Numbered from the stretch's first letter, positions 1 through 9,559 are shown. The stretch is 58,099 nt of DNA from Clostridiales bacterium (GCA_003507395.1 DNVW01000015.1:1-58099); one strand, 5' to 3'. Made by a program: numbers and translations. Notes: generated by a model from the sequence alone, not told the origin.

Positions 1-303
1 GAGTATTCTGTTAGCCATTTGATAGAAAAAAGTGGTAATATAGAAAAATATTTAGCACCTGTATATATAAAGGCTGTTGGTTTGAATAAGGACCATGTTC
101 AAAAATTAATAGAAAAAAGTGGCAATATAGAAAAATATTTAGCACCTGAGTATGTAAAGGCTGTTGGTTTGGATGAAGGATTTGTTCAGGAATTAATAAA
201 AGCAAGTGGTAATATAGAAAAATATTTAGCACCTGAATATATAAAGGCTGTTGGTTTGCATGATTATTCTGTTATCCATTTGATAAAAAAAGTGGTAATA
301 TAG
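1..303 (+). CDS. Partial repeat protein, N-terminal segment (enters from left edge, frameshifted)
   Basis: The frame is open from base 1, so the gene begins outside the window. It encodes the first part of a tandem array of 29-residue helical-looking units built on GNIEKYLAPEYVKAVGL followed by a variable FVQELIKAS-type stretch. The frame ends at a TAG at 301-303 because one base is missing in the fourth unit: the spacing between GGT-AAT marks is 87, 87, 86, 87, 87, 87. The missing base lies near the A7 run at 285-291; an earlier unit reads GATAGAAAAAAGT where this one reads GATAAAAAAAGT. After 291 the same repeat continues in the frame of the next entry, so both are one gene. ATG 19 is an internal Met, not a supported start. 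The function of the repeats is unknown. Confidence 0.6.
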   Translation, partial: EYSVSHLIEKSGNIEKYLAPVYIKAVGLNKDHVQKLIEKSGNIEKYLAPEYVKAVGLDEGFVQELIKASGNIEKYLAPEYIKAVGLHDYSVIHLIKKVVI

Positions 304-600
304 AAAAATATTTAGCACCTGAGTATATAAATGCAGTTGGTTTTTGTAAAGAATTTGTTCAAGACTTAATAAAAGCAAGTGGTAATATAGAAAAATATTT
401 AGCACCTGAGTATGTAAAGGCTGTTGGTTTGGATGAAGGATTTGTTCAAGAATTAATAAAAGCAAGTGGTAATATAGAAAAATATTTAGCACCTGAGTAT
501 GTGAAGGCTGTTGGTTTTGATAAAGGATTTGTTCAAGAATTAATAAAAGCAAGTGGTAATATAGAAAAATATTTAGCACCTGAGTATGTAAAGGTTTATG
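1..600 (+). repeat. Seven-copy 87-bp in-frame tandem repeat
   Basis: The GGTAATATAGAAAAATATTT mark (GGC in the second copy) recurs at 34, 121, 208, 294, 381, 468 and 555. The unit is 87 bp, or 29 codons. Units are almost identical at the DNA level in the GNIEKYLAP half and vary in the other half. The 86-bp third interval pinpoints a 1-bp deletion. Such homogeneous repeats are prone to copy-number change by slippage or recombination. Confidence 0.9.
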
Positions 601-2930
601 GATTGCGCGGCATTAACATTTTATATATTTTGGGTGTCAATGTTACTGATATGGGTCTAAAATTAGACAATATGATAGACAATGACCAATATACATCTGA
701 AACTCCTTTTCATTTAATAAAAATATGTAATTTAATAAGGCAATCAAATTCTGGAAGACTGAATAGAATAGCATCTAATGTTATAGAAAACATATTAACA
801 AAACCAGTAGATGAACAGCTAGATGCTGCAAATGAAATTATAAAAATTTATGAAACCACTAACATTCCAGGATTTGCAAAAGATTTTATGGTATTTGCAA
901 AACTTAATTCTGCTTTTCTGAAAGGAACAGAATTAATGGGGAATGTACCATCATTGAATAGAGCAACACCAACACAACGAAAGAATATTATATTTTCTGA
1001 TTTATTAAGAATTTCAATAGAGTCTAATAACAGAAACTTAAGAGAATATTTAAATAATATTGAACAAGGTGATAAATTATTTGAAATGTTCAAAGCAGGG
1101 AATTTACAAATTGATAGCACATTGCCAGAAGAGAGTAGAGTTATATTAAAAAAATATTGTAATATGTTAAATACACTGTATAATCAAACAAGTAGAGGGA
1201 GACGTTTAGATAATGCAAGAATAAATTCTGGTAATCTAGCACAAGACTTGACTGAATTAAATGACTTATTTACCAACGAGGAAAACATTCATATTCCACT
1301 ACGTGATAGAATTGTAAGGACATTTGGATATTGGGCAGGGATTAGAAGTTTTGAACAAGCAAAAAAAATGATGGAAGAAAATACAAAAGAGGCTGATAGA
1401 AGAAATAGAGAAACTGCTAAAAAAGGAGATTTTTCTATAAGAAAAGGGGACTTTACAAAAGGAATTAGAAGATCTGAATACTTTCCATCTATGTTGCAAA
1501 ATGGCATAGTAGCAAAGGATTATTTGGGGCAGTCATCAGATAGCGACTATACTCCATTAGATACTGATGTAGAAAGTGTTGAAGCAGATGAAGAAATGTT
1601 TACAGCACCTAAGTATACAGATAATGATGAAGACGGAAGAAAATTAGGTAAAATTATTTTAATAATAAAAAAAGATGAAAGATATGTGGAAACAAGAACA
1701 AATGATAAGGTTGATGAAGAAGCAATAAATACTGTTATAAATAATAAACAAAAAATTGAATATTTTGATAATTCTAATGTAGTTGATTTTCTTCGTAATT
1801 CATATGGCATAAGAACTGGGCTTGCATCTACTAACATAAACTTTATTGTGGCAGATAAATATGTTGATAAATTAGGACTAGAGATTGCTATGAACGGGTT
1901 TTATATTCCAGTAGTAGATAGTGATAAAAACTTATTATATACGCCAGAAATGTATGACAATATAAGAAGTAAAATGCAAGGGTTAAGTCATTATGGATTA
2001 ACTGAATTTCAATTAGACCCAAGTGCATGGAATATAGGAATAAGCCAAATTACACATGTAATAGAACAAAGCAAAGAAGACGCAAATGATAAAAGAAAGT
2101 TGATATTGCAAACATTAAAAAGCGCAGTTGAAACATATGGATTGAACATGTCAGAAAAAATGACGGAAGACATATTACAAGGAACTGTTGAAATAATAGA
2201 TACTGGCTCAACGGGAAGAGGAACGAATTTACCTGGAGATGGTGATTTTGATTTTATGGTAAGACTTGATAAAAATATATTAACTAAGCCAGAAGGATTT
2301 AAACAATTGATAACTGACGCAGTATGTTCCTTAGATAAACCGAATGAAAGTGTAACCACTGGTAAAGGCGATTTTAGATTTAAAGGTGTCTCCATAGCAG
2401 GCATTAAAGAGAAAGTTGACTTAGATTTAAGCTTTACCCCAAGAACTGATGAAATTGAATACACAACAGAAGAATGTATAAATGACCGTTTAGAAACTAT
2501 AAAAAGAAGTAATCCAGAAGAATATAAGTGCGTTGTGGCAAATATAATATTGGCAAAAACGGTACTGAAATCTGCAGGTGCATATAAGAGAAAAAATGCT
2601 CCCGCACCTATAAATGGTGAAAAAGATACTAGAGGTGGCTTAGGTGCCGTTGGAATTGAAAATTGGGTTTTGCAAAATGGAGGTTCTTTTGAAAAAGCGG
2701 CACGTGGATTTTTGGAAGTTTCTAAGCAGTGTGAAGGATTAAGCGAATTTAGACAAAGATATGCTATATGGGATTTTGGAGAAAATTACATGGCAGGAGA
2801 TAATTATCCTCATGATAATTTTGTAGATAATATGGATGATAATGGATATTCCGTTATGGTTAATGCATTAGAAGATTATATTAAAACCATAGAAAATGAA
2901 AGGAAAATTGAAACACAAAAAAAGGAATAG
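429..2930 (+). CDS. Repeat protein with C-terminal nucleotidyltransferase domain
   Basis: This is the main part of the gene that begins left of the window. The repeat frame is open from 291, so ATG 429 is probably internal. After the last repeats (about residue 55) comes a long helical region, then an acidic linker, then at about residues 590-820 a polymerase-beta-like nucleotidyltransferase. It shows GSTGRGT, then DGDFDF, and further on KVDLDLSF as the third acidic strand. The later GGLGAVGIENWVLQNGGSFE resembles the substrate-binding helix region of class I CCA-adding/OAS-type enzymes. The acidic triad looks intact, so catalysis is plausible, but substrate and product cannot be read. The gene is followed by a small partner gene at 3087. 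A second A7 run at 2917-2923 sits just before the stop; a one-base shift there would add a C-terminal tail (see 2939-3046). Confidence 0.65.
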   Translation: MDEGFVQELIKASGNIEKYLAPEYVKAVGFDKGFVQELIKASGNIEKYLAPEYVKVYGLRGINILYILGVNVTDMGLKLDNMIDNDQYTSETPFHLIKICNLIRQSNSGRLNRIASNVIENILTKPVDEQLDAANEIIKIYETTNIPGFAKDFMVFAKLNSAFLKGTELMGNVPSLNRATPTQRKNIIFSDLLRISIESNNRNLREYLNNIEQGDKLFEMFKAGNLQIDSTLPEESRVILKKYCNMLNTLYNQTSRGRRLDNARINSGNLAQDLTELNDLFTNEENIHIPLRDRIVRTFGYWAGIRSFEQAKKMMEENTKEADRRNRETAKKGDFSIRKGDFTKGIRRSEYFPSMLQNGIVAKDYLGQSSDSDYTPLDTDVESVEADEEMFTAPKYTDNDEDGRKLGKIILIIKKDERYVETRTNDKVDEEAINTVINNKQKIEYFDNSNVVDFLRNSYGIRTGLASTNINFIVADKYVDKLGLEIAMNGFYIPVVDSDKNLLYTPEMYDNIRSKMQGLSHYGLTEFQLDPSAWNIGISQITHVIEQSKEDANDKRKLILQTLKSAVETYGLNMSEKMTEDILQGTVEIIDTGSTGRGTNLPGDGDFDFMVRLDKNILTKPEGFKQLITDAVCSLDKPNESVTTGKGDFRFKGVSIAGIKEKVDLDLSFTPRTDEIEYTTEECINDRLETIKRSNPEEYKCVVANIILAKTVLKSAGAYKRKNAPAPINGEKDTRGGLGAVGIENWVLQNGGSFEKAARGFLEVSKQCEGLSEFRQRYAIWDFGENYMAGDNYPHDNFVDNMDDNGYSVMVNALEDYIKTIENERKIETQKKE

Positions 2931-2938
2931 GTGACCTT

Positions 2939-3046
2939 GTGCAAGAAGATATGTCTGCATTAAATGATACACTATATATGATAGCAGTAGCTAAAATATT
3001 GGAATCAGCTAGACGCATGGAGAGAGAAGAACTGGTATCAAAATAA
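2939..3046 (+). CDS. Short ORF or displaced C-terminal tail of the nucleotidyltransferase protein
   Basis: GTG at 2939 opens 35 codons, with an internal ATG at 2951; the peptide includes MSALNDTLYMIAVAKILES and ends REELVSK. An AAGGAATAGG stretch lies just upstream. The same frame runs back without a stop to the A7 run at 2917-2923. It could therefore be the natural C-terminus of the upstream protein, lost by a one-base slip, rather than a separate gene. No family is recognised. Confidence 0.3.
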   Translation: MQEDMSALNDTLYMIAVAKILESARRMEREELVSK

Positions 3047-3086
3047 AATATTAAATATTTATTTTATTGAAAGGAAAAGATAAAGT

Positions 3087-3533
3087 ATGGATAAACAAGA
3101 ATTTGGCAATGCCAGTTATGAAGTTTTGAAGATATTAGAATATATAAAAGATGATGATTTAAAAAGAATTCCACAAGAAGAAATAGAAATATTAAAGAAA
3201 AACGCAAATTATAATCATGACTTTCATTATAATCCAGATAAAAAAATTAACGAACAAAGTGTTTCTAAATTAACCAAAGGGATAATAGCACAATATTTCT
3301 ATAAATATATAGCAACGGAAAAACAAAAAGAAAAAATAAAATTAAAGCAAAAATGTGATCTACAAATTATAGAAAAAGAAAAACAATATGATTATAGTCA
3401 ATTATTTAAAAAAAATAAAAATGAACTACCAAAAGAAGAGGAAAAAAAAGAAAATGTTTTGCCTATAGAATATAAAAAAGAAAAATGGTATAAAAAAATA
3501 TTTAAAAAGTTGTTAGGCTTTTTTAGAAGATGA
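3087..3533 (+). CDS. Small partner protein with basic amphipathic C-terminal tail
   Basis: This is a 148-residue, lysine-rich, non-secreted protein following the repeat/nucleotidyltransferase gene, with an AAAGGAAAAG-type site upstream of ATG 3087. The first 80 residues have the layout YEVLKIL…IPQEEIEIL…NYNHDFHYNP…Q…T..IIAQYFYKY…EK. A charged linker follows, and the tail is EKWYKKIFKKLLGFFRR. The protein at 41823-42284 inside the murA element has the same layout and the tail EKWYQKIFNLIKNLFHR, and it too follows a large multidomain gene. The two are judged by eye to be one family. The tail looks like a membrane- or partner-binding amphipathic helix. Function unknown. Confidence 0.7.
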   Translation: MDKQEFGNASYEVLKILEYIKDDDLKRIPQEEIEILKKNANYNHDFHYNPDKKINEQSVSKLTKGIIAQYFYKYIATEKQKEKIKLKQKCDLQIIEKEKQYDYSQLFKKNKNELPKEEEKKENVLPIEYKKEKWYKKIFKKLLGFFRR

Positions 3534-3630
3534 CAAATATTAAAAATAGAGATTAATATAAAAAATATGAACAGTACAAGGTTGCTAATGCAATAGTAAT
3601 GCAATTGATTATCCAAAGTCTATTTTTCAT

Positions 3631-3659
3631 TTGACTTTTTTGGTTTTTAATTATATACT
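3631..3659 (+). promoter_or_regulatory. Sigma-A-type promoter for the NlpC/P60 gene
   Basis: TTGACT (3631-3636), a 17-bp spacer and TATACT (3654-3659) lie about 35 bp before the ATG at 3696. Confidence 0.7.
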
Positions 3660-3695
3660 ATACGTGTTAAAATAATTGAAGGAGAGAATTTTTAT

Positions 3696-4985
3696 ATGAA
3701 AATCTTCAAAATGACTATATTAATGGTACTAATAATATTATTTACTATGTTTTTTACAACAAACATATCAAAAGCAACAACAGTAGAGGTAACAACAGAT
3801 AATTTGAATTTTAGAAGAGAAGCATCTACAGATTCAGAAGTTATAATGGCATTTCAAACAGGATATAAATGTGAACTAATTGCAGAAGAGGGAAATTGGT
3901 ATAAAGTTAAATATTTAGGAATGATAGGATATATAAGTAAGGATTATGCAAAAAAAGAGCAAGAACCTGAAAAAACGGAAGCTAATGCAGAAACACCAAC
4001 TACTACTAATACAGAAGAACCTCAAAAACCAGATGAACAACAAACAGAAACAATTAGTAATAAAGTATTAAAAGATACAAGTATAAAAATTTTACCACTT
4101 ATTTATTCAGAAAATATAGGTTCACTAAAACAAGGAACACAAATAGAGGTTATTAATACAACAACTACTTGGGCGTATATACAAACAAATCAAATAAGTG
4201 GTTGGATAAGAAAAGACATAATATCAACAGAAACAAGTACAAAGAATAATCAAACAAATAATAATGCAGGAACTACAACTAAGAATGAAGAAAATAATAA
4301 TGTAAAATACGAAGAAAAGACAGCATATGTAAATGATACAGCAGTTAACATGAGAAAAAGTGCTACAACAGATAGTGATATAATAAAGGTACTTGCGTTA
4401 AACACAGAAATTACACTAATAGGAGAAGAAGGAGATTGGTATAAGGTTAAAAGTTCAGAAGATGTAGGGTATATTGCTAAAAGGCTTGTATCAGATCAAA
4501 AAAAGGAAACAACGTCTAGAAGTGCAGAAGTAAGAACTACAACAAATATACCAGAAACAGCAAATGATAATACAGAAACAACATCTTCAACTAAAGGCGA
4601 AGATGTTGTGGCATATGCAAAACAATATTTAAACTGCCCATATGTTTATGGAGCAGCTGGACCAAATTCTTTTGACTGCTCAGGATTTACAATGTATGTG
4701 TACAAGCATTTTGGAATTTCGTTGCCACATGGAGCAACATCACAATCACGTTATGGAACAGAGCTAAACATTAATAAAAGTGAGTTAAAAAGCAAATTGA
4801 AACCAGGAGATTTGGTATTTTTCTTGGATTATCCAACATATGATGGTATAGGACATGTTGGAATATATATAGGAGATGGAAATTTTATACATGCTTCTTC
4901 AGGAACAGGATATTGTGTTAAAATTTCTACTTTACTAGATGGTGGATATTATGACAGATACACAGCAGCTAGAAGAATATTTTAA
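3696..4985 (+). CDS. Secreted SH3b-repeat NlpC/P60 peptidoglycan endopeptidase
   Basis: It cleaves peptide stems in the cell wall outside the membrane. The N-terminus is a signal peptide (MKIFKMTILMVLIILFTMFF, cleavage near SKA-TT). Three bacterial SH3 domains follow at about residues 30-85, 115-165 and 205-265; two carry the NFRREAS/NMRKSAT signature and GDWYKVK-type strands. Thr/Asn/Glu-rich linkers separate them. The C-terminal NlpC/P60 domain (about 300-429) has the nucleophile in FDCSGF, the histidine in GHVGIYIG and the third polar position near FIHASS. The start follows GGAGAGA. Length and order are typical of clostridial wall hydrolases. Confidence 0.9.
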   Translation: MKIFKMTILMVLIILFTMFFTTNISKATTVEVTTDNLNFRREASTDSEVIMAFQTGYKCELIAEEGNWYKVKYLGMIGYISKDYAKKEQEPEKTEANAETPTTTNTEEPQKPDEQQTETISNKVLKDTSIKILPLIYSENIGSLKQGTQIEVINTTTTWAYIQTNQISGWIRKDIISTETSTKNNQTNNNAGTTTKNEENNNVKYEEKTAYVNDTAVNMRKSATTDSDIIKVLALNTEITLIGEEGDWYKVKSSEDVGYIAKRLVSDQKKETTSRSAEVRTTTNIPETANDNTETTSSTKGEDVVAYAKQYLNCPYVYGAAGPNSFDCSGFTMYVYKHFGISLPHGATSQSRYGTELNINKSELKSKLKPGDLVFFLDYPTYDGIGHVGIYIGDGNFIHASSGTGYCVKISTLLDGGYYDRYTAARRIF

Positions 4986-5012
4986 ATTAAATAGGGGGCA
5001 TACACTTTAGGA

Positions 5013-7280
5013 GTGATAAATATTAAAAGATTATTTTGTGTTGCCTCGATAAGCTATATAATAGGAATAATAATGAGGCTATACTTTGGAAGTATAGCCT
5101 TTTTAAGTATACCAATAGCTATTATAATTTTATTAATAACAAAAAATAAAAAGATAATAGTGATTTTAATATGTTTAATAATATCCATTGGTTATGTTAG
5201 TATTTTAGAAAACAAGTATAGCAAAATAAGTGATATGCCAATAAAAGAAATGGTAACAATTATCTCAGACATACAAGAAAAAGAGTATAAAAAAGTTTGT
5301 ACTGCTAAAATTGTAAGGAATAATAAAAAAATATTAATAAATATAAAAATGTCACAAGATATTCCAAGCATAAAATATGGAGATTCACTATACATAGAAG
5401 GAGAATTTAAACAGCCAGAAGAAGCAAGAAATTATAAAGGATATAATTATAAGCAATATTTAAAAACTAAAAAAATTATAGGAACTGTAGAACTAGAAAA
5501 AGCTAAAATATTAAAATCAAGTAATGGTAGTTTTATACACAATATACAAAAATATATTAAAGATACAATAAATGGAACATTAACAGATGAAGAAGGCAAT
5601 TTGTTGTTAGCAATATTATTGGGCGATAAGGACAAATTAAGTGAAGACATACAAGAGAGTTTTAAAACAAGCAATTTATCACATATGCTTGCTGTATCTG
5701 GGGCTCATGTATCATACATAATTCTTGGACTAACATATGTATTACAAAATTCTATTATTGGAAAGAAAAATGGAAAAATAGTTTGTATGATTTTTTTACT
5801 TATTTTTATGGCAATAACAAACTTTACACCATCTGTTACAAGAGCTTGTATAACGGCAATTTTGACACTGTTTTCAAGCATAATATATAGAAAATCAGAT
5901 GTATATACAAATATTTCTGTAGCAGCATTAATTACGCTAATATTTAATCCATATAGTTTGTTAGATTTGGGATTTCAATTATCATATGGAGGGACAATTG
6001 GGATAATTATTTTTATAAAAAGAATACAAGAGAAAAAATCAAATAGTAAAGTAATAAATTATATAAAACAAATGGCATTAGTTTCTATATATGCTAACAT
6101 TATAATTATTCCAATTATGATGTATCATTTTAACACAGTATCTTTTACATTTATAATTTCAAACATAATGGCTTCTCCAATTTTAGGAATAATTGTAATA
6201 ACTGGATTCTTATTTATAATAGCATCAATTACAGTAAAACCACTAACAAGGCTTATTGCGATATTTATAAAACCAATATTAAGTATATTAATTAAAATAT
6301 CACAGATATGCTCCAAATTACCATTTTCTAATATTTTAGTTGTAACACCATACATGTTTAATGTTATATCCTATTATGCAATTATACTATATTGCATAAA
6401 AAGCAGAAAAAATAATAAATGCAAAATTATAATATGTTTGTTAATTGTTTTAATTCTAATTAATTTTATAATATATATATTTCCACAAAAATTAAGAATA
6501 TTTTTTATAGATGTAGGACAAGGGGATAGTACATTAATAATAACTCCAGACAAAAAAACGGTGCTAATAGATGGAGGAGGCAGTGATAGCTTTGATGTGG
6601 GAGAAAAAGTACTTTTACCATATTTGCTAGATAGGAGGATTTTGAAAATTGATTATGTTTTAATATCACATTTTGATACTGACCATTGCGGAGGAATACT
6701 TACTATAATGGAAAAAGTGAAGGTTAAAAATATAATTATTTCCGAGCAAGCAGAACATAGTGAAAATTATGAAAGATTTAAAAAGTTGATGATACATAAA
6801 AAAATTAGGTTAATAGAAGTAAAGAAAGGGGATAAAATAAAAATTGGAAGATATTCAGAATTTAAAATATTATTCCCAACAAGTAGACTATTATCAGAAA
6901 ATCCGTTAAACAATAATTCAATAGTAGCACAGTTTAATTACAATAATTTTAAAATGTTATTTACAGGAGATATTGAGAAGTTGGCAGAACAGCAAATATT
7001 AAAAACAGAAAAAGCAGAAATAAGAGCAGATATATTAAAAGTAGCTCATCATGGTTCAAAAACATCGTCAATACCAGAATTCATAAAAGCGGTTAGACCT
7101 AAGATAGCATTAATAGGAGTTGGAAAAAATAACACTTTTGGTCATCCAAATCAACAAACAATTAAAAATTTAGAAAACATTAAGTGCAGGATTTATAGAA
7201 CAGATTTACAGGGAGAAATAATTATAAAAATAGATCAAAAAGGAAGGATGAATGTTAAGAGTAAATTAAAAATAAAATGA
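5013..7280 (+). CDS. comEC: ComEC/Rec2 DNA-uptake channel protein
   Basis: This is an integral membrane channel that passes single-stranded DNA into the cell during transformation. At 755 residues it is near full length. Residues 1-490 hold the soluble OB-like part and many hydrophobic helices, with the ComEC core motif around SHMLAVSGAHVSYI. Residues about 495-745 are a metallo-beta-lactamase-like domain with FIDVGQGDSTLI, SHFDTDHCGG and AHHGSKTS, so the metal-binding nuclease residues are present. The GTG start at 5013 lies directly after TTTAGGA; an AGGGGG also lies further upstream. The start is not certain. No other competence genes are in the window. Confidence 0.93.
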   Translation: MINIKRLFCVASISYIIGIIMRLYFGSIAFLSIPIAIIILLITKNKKIIVILICLIISIGYVSILENKYSKISDMPIKEMVTIISDIQEKEYKKVCTAKIVRNNKKILINIKMSQDIPSIKYGDSLYIEGEFKQPEEARNYKGYNYKQYLKTKKIIGTVELEKAKILKSSNGSFIHNIQKYIKDTINGTLTDEEGNLLLAILLGDKDKLSEDIQESFKTSNLSHMLAVSGAHVSYIILGLTYVLQNSIIGKKNGKIVCMIFLLIFMAITNFTPSVTRACITAILTLFSSIIYRKSDVYTNISVAALITLIFNPYSLLDLGFQLSYGGTIGIIIFIKRIQEKKSNSKVINYIKQMALVSIYANIIIIPIMMYHFNTVSFTFIISNIMASPILGIIVITGFLFIIASITVKPLTRLIAIFIKPILSILIKISQICSKLPFSNILVVTPYMFNVISYYAIILYCIKSRKNNKCKIIICLLIVLILINFIIYIFPQKLRIFFIDVGQGDSTLIITPDKKTVLIDGGGSDSFDVGEKVLLPYLLDRRILKIDYVLISHFDTDHCGGILTIMEKVKVKNIIISEQAEHSENYERFKKLMIHKKIRLIEVKKGDKIKIGRYSEFKILFPTSRLLSENPLNNNSIVAQFNYNNFKMLFTGDIEKLAEQQILKTEKAEIRADILKVAHHGSKTSSIPEFIKAVRPKIALIGVGKNNTFGHPNQQTIKNLENIKCRIYRTDLQGEIIIKIDQKGRMNVKSKLKIK

Positions 7281-7298
7281 TACAAATTTAAAATTTAC

Positions 7299-7327
7299 TT
7301 GCCAAAAGGAAAAAATTGGGCTATTAT
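7299..7327 (+). promoter_or_regulatory. Sigma-A-type promoter for topA
   Basis: TTGCCA (7299-7304), a 17-bp spacer and TATTAT (7322-7327) lie about 65 bp before the topA start. Confidence 0.5.
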
Positions 7328-7392
7328 TATATAGATAAACAACAAGAAAAATTTTCCAGATTAATTTATAACAAAGGAGGCATAAAGAAAAA

Positions 7393-9453
7393 ATGGCAGA
7401 TAAATTGATTATTGTTGAATCACCAGCAAAAGCAGCTACAATAAAAAAGTTTTTAGGTGGTAATGTTAAAGTATTGGCATCAATGGGACATATTAGAGAT
7501 TTGCCTAAATCTAAATTAGCAATAGATATAGAAAATGATTTTACTCCAGAATATATAAATATAAGAGGTAAAGGAGATTTAATAAAAACATTAAAAAAAG
7601 AAGCAAAAAATGCAAAAAACGTATATTTGGCAACTGACCCTGACCGTGAAGGAGAAGCAATCGCGTGGCATTTAGCATATATATTAGAGATACCAGAAGA
7701 TGAAGTATGCAGAGTAACATTTAATGAGATTACTAAAGAAGCAATACAAAAATCTATAAGAAATCCACGAAAAATAGATAAGGATTTAACAGATGCACAA
7801 CAAGCAAGAAGAGTATTAGACAGAATTGTTGGATATGAAATAAGTCCTATTTTATGGAAGAAAGTAAAAAGAGGATTATCAGCTGGAAGAGTGCAGTCAG
7901 TAGCAGTTAAATTAATTGTAGATAGAGAAGAAGAAATAGAAAAATTTATACCAGAAGAATACTGGAATATAACAGCAGAATTATTAGAACCAAAAACGGA
8001 AAAAGTATTTGAAGCAAATTTTTATGGTAAAGAAGGTAAAAAATTAGAAATACATTCAAAAGAAGAAGTTGACAATATAGTAAAACAAATAGAAAAAGGT
8101 AAATATATTGTAACAGATGTAAAGAAAGGTGAAAAGAAAAGAACACCAGCTCCACCATTTACAACAAGTACAATGCAACAAGAAGCATCTAGAAAGTTAG
8201 GATTCACATTAAAAAGAACAATGAGTATAGCACAAGGATTATATGAAGGTGTAAATGTAGGTTCGAAAGGGACAGTAGGCTTGATTACATATATGAGAAC
8301 AGATTCTACAAGAATATCTAATGAAGCAAGGGCATATGCAAAAGAGTATATAGTAAAAAAGTATGGTGAAAATTATTATGAAAATAGATACTATAAGACA
8401 AAACAAAATTCACAAGATGCTCATGAAGCAATAAGACCAACATATATAGATTTAGAACCAGAAACAATAAAACAATATTTATCACCAGAGCAATATAAAT
8501 TATATAAATTGATATATAACAGATTTATAGCAAGCCAAATGGCATCTGCCATATATGATACAATGTCAGTGAATATAGATGTTAATACATACAATTTTAG
8601 AGCTACAGGACAAAATTTGAAATTCAAGGGATTTATGACACTATATGTAGAAGTTTTAGAAAACGAAAAAGAAGAGATAGAACTATCTTTACCAGAGCTA
8701 CAAGTTGATCAAGAAGTAATAAAGCAAAATATAAATTCAAAGCAAAGCTTTACAACTCCACCACCAAGATATACAGAAGCAAGTTTGGTAAAGGCATTAG
8801 AGGAAAAGGGAATAGGAAGACCAAGTACATATTCTCCAACGATTACTACAATTTTAGAAAGAAGATATATAGAAAAAGAGCAAAAACAATTAGTGCCAAC
8901 AGAACTGGGAAAAGTAGTAAACAAACTTTTAGTAGAAAACTTTTCAGATATTATAGATGTGGAGTTTACAGCTAAAATAGAAGAAGAGTTTGATGCTGTA
9001 GCAGAAGGTAAAGAATATTGGAAAGAAATATTAAGAGAATTCTACCCACCTTTTAAACAACAAGTAGATAAAGCTGAAAAAGAATTAGAGCATGTAAAAA
9101 TAGAAGAAGAAGTATCAGACATACCTTGTGAGAAATGTGGGAGAATGATGGTAGTAAAATATGGTAGATATGGTAAATTCTTAGCATGCCCAGGATATCC
9201 AGAATGTAAAAATACAAAACCAATAGTAGAAAATATAGATGTACCATGTCCAGTCTGTGGCTCAAAAATACAAGTAAGAAAAACAAAAAAGAAAAGAAAA
9301 TATTATATTTGCGAAAATAATCCGAAATCTTGCAATTATATTTCTTGGAATAAGCCAAAGCAAGGAGAAAAGTGGGAACCAGAGAAAGAACAGGTAAAAA
9401 CCAAAACTAAAAAAGCAAAAGGCAAAAGAAAAACAAAAACAACCAAAAAATAG
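7393..9453 (+). CDS. topA: DNA topoisomerase I (type IA)
   Basis: It relaxes negative supercoils by cutting one strand through a tyrosine link. The Toprim domain starts at IIVESPAKAATI and includes ATDPDREGEAIAWHL. The active-site tyrosine is in TYMRTDSTRIS. Two C-terminal zinc ribbons are visible (CEKCGRMM…CPGYPEC and CPVCGSKI…CENNPKSC), followed by a lysine-rich tail. The length of 686 residues is normal. ATG 7393 follows AAAGGAGG at good spacing. Confidence 0.97.
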   Translation: MADKLIIVESPAKAATIKKFLGGNVKVLASMGHIRDLPKSKLAIDIENDFTPEYINIRGKGDLIKTLKKEAKNAKNVYLATDPDREGEAIAWHLAYILEIPEDEVCRVTFNEITKEAIQKSIRNPRKIDKDLTDAQQARRVLDRIVGYEISPILWKKVKRGLSAGRVQSVAVKLIVDREEEIEKFIPEEYWNITAELLEPKTEKVFEANFYGKEGKKLEIHSKEEVDNIVKQIEKGKYIVTDVKKGEKKRTPAPPFTTSTMQQEASRKLGFTLKRTMSIAQGLYEGVNVGSKGTVGLITYMRTDSTRISNEARAYAKEYIVKKYGENYYENRYYKTKQNSQDAHEAIRPTYIDLEPETIKQYLSPEQYKLYKLIYNRFIASQMASAIYDTMSVNIDVNTYNFRATGQNLKFKGFMTLYVEVLENEKEEIELSLPELQVDQEVIKQNINSKQSFTTPPPRYTEASLVKALEEKGIGRPSTYSPTITTILERRYIEKEQKQLVPTELGKVVNKLLVENFSDIIDVEFTAKIEEEFDAVAEGKEYWKEILREFYPPFKQQVDKAEKELEHVKIEEEVSDIPCEKCGRMMVVKYGRYGKFLACPGYPECKNTKPIVENIDVPCPVCGSKIQVRKTKKKRKYYICENNPKSCNYISWNKPKQGEKWEPEKEQVKTKTKKAKGKRKTKTTKK

Positions 9454-9493
9454 ATTTACTTGTCATATTTTTGTAATAAATTTGTAAAAAAAC

Positions 9494-9522
9494 TTGTTTA
9501 AAATTAACTTATATGATATAAA
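9494..9522 (+). promoter_or_regulatory. Promoter for the response-regulator gene
   Basis: TTGTTT (9494-9499), 17 bp and TATAAA (9517-9522). It lies upstream of the GTG at 9560, which argues against an earlier ATG at 9494 as the start. Confidence 0.45.
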
Positions 9523-9559
9523 TTATATAAATGGAAATAAAGAAAGGTGGTATTTTCTC

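Noticed and set aside
11..579. Leftward reading frames through the repeat array
   Set aside because: They are antisense shadows of the repeated coding strand, with Leu/Ile-rich low-complexity products and no ribosome sites.
1..600. Tandem repeats as a CRISPR array
   Set aside because: Units are 87 bp, contiguous, in-frame and coding; there are no spacers and no cas genes.
429..2930. Calling the nucleotidyltransferase a CBASS cyclase
   Set aside because: No CBASS effector, ubiquitin-like or HORMA genes are adjacent; motifs fit several nucleotidyltransferase families.
9494..9559. Upstream ATG as start of the response regulator
   Set aside because: This stretch holds a promoter-like pair; GTG 9560 has a proper ribosome site and begins the family's normal N-terminus.
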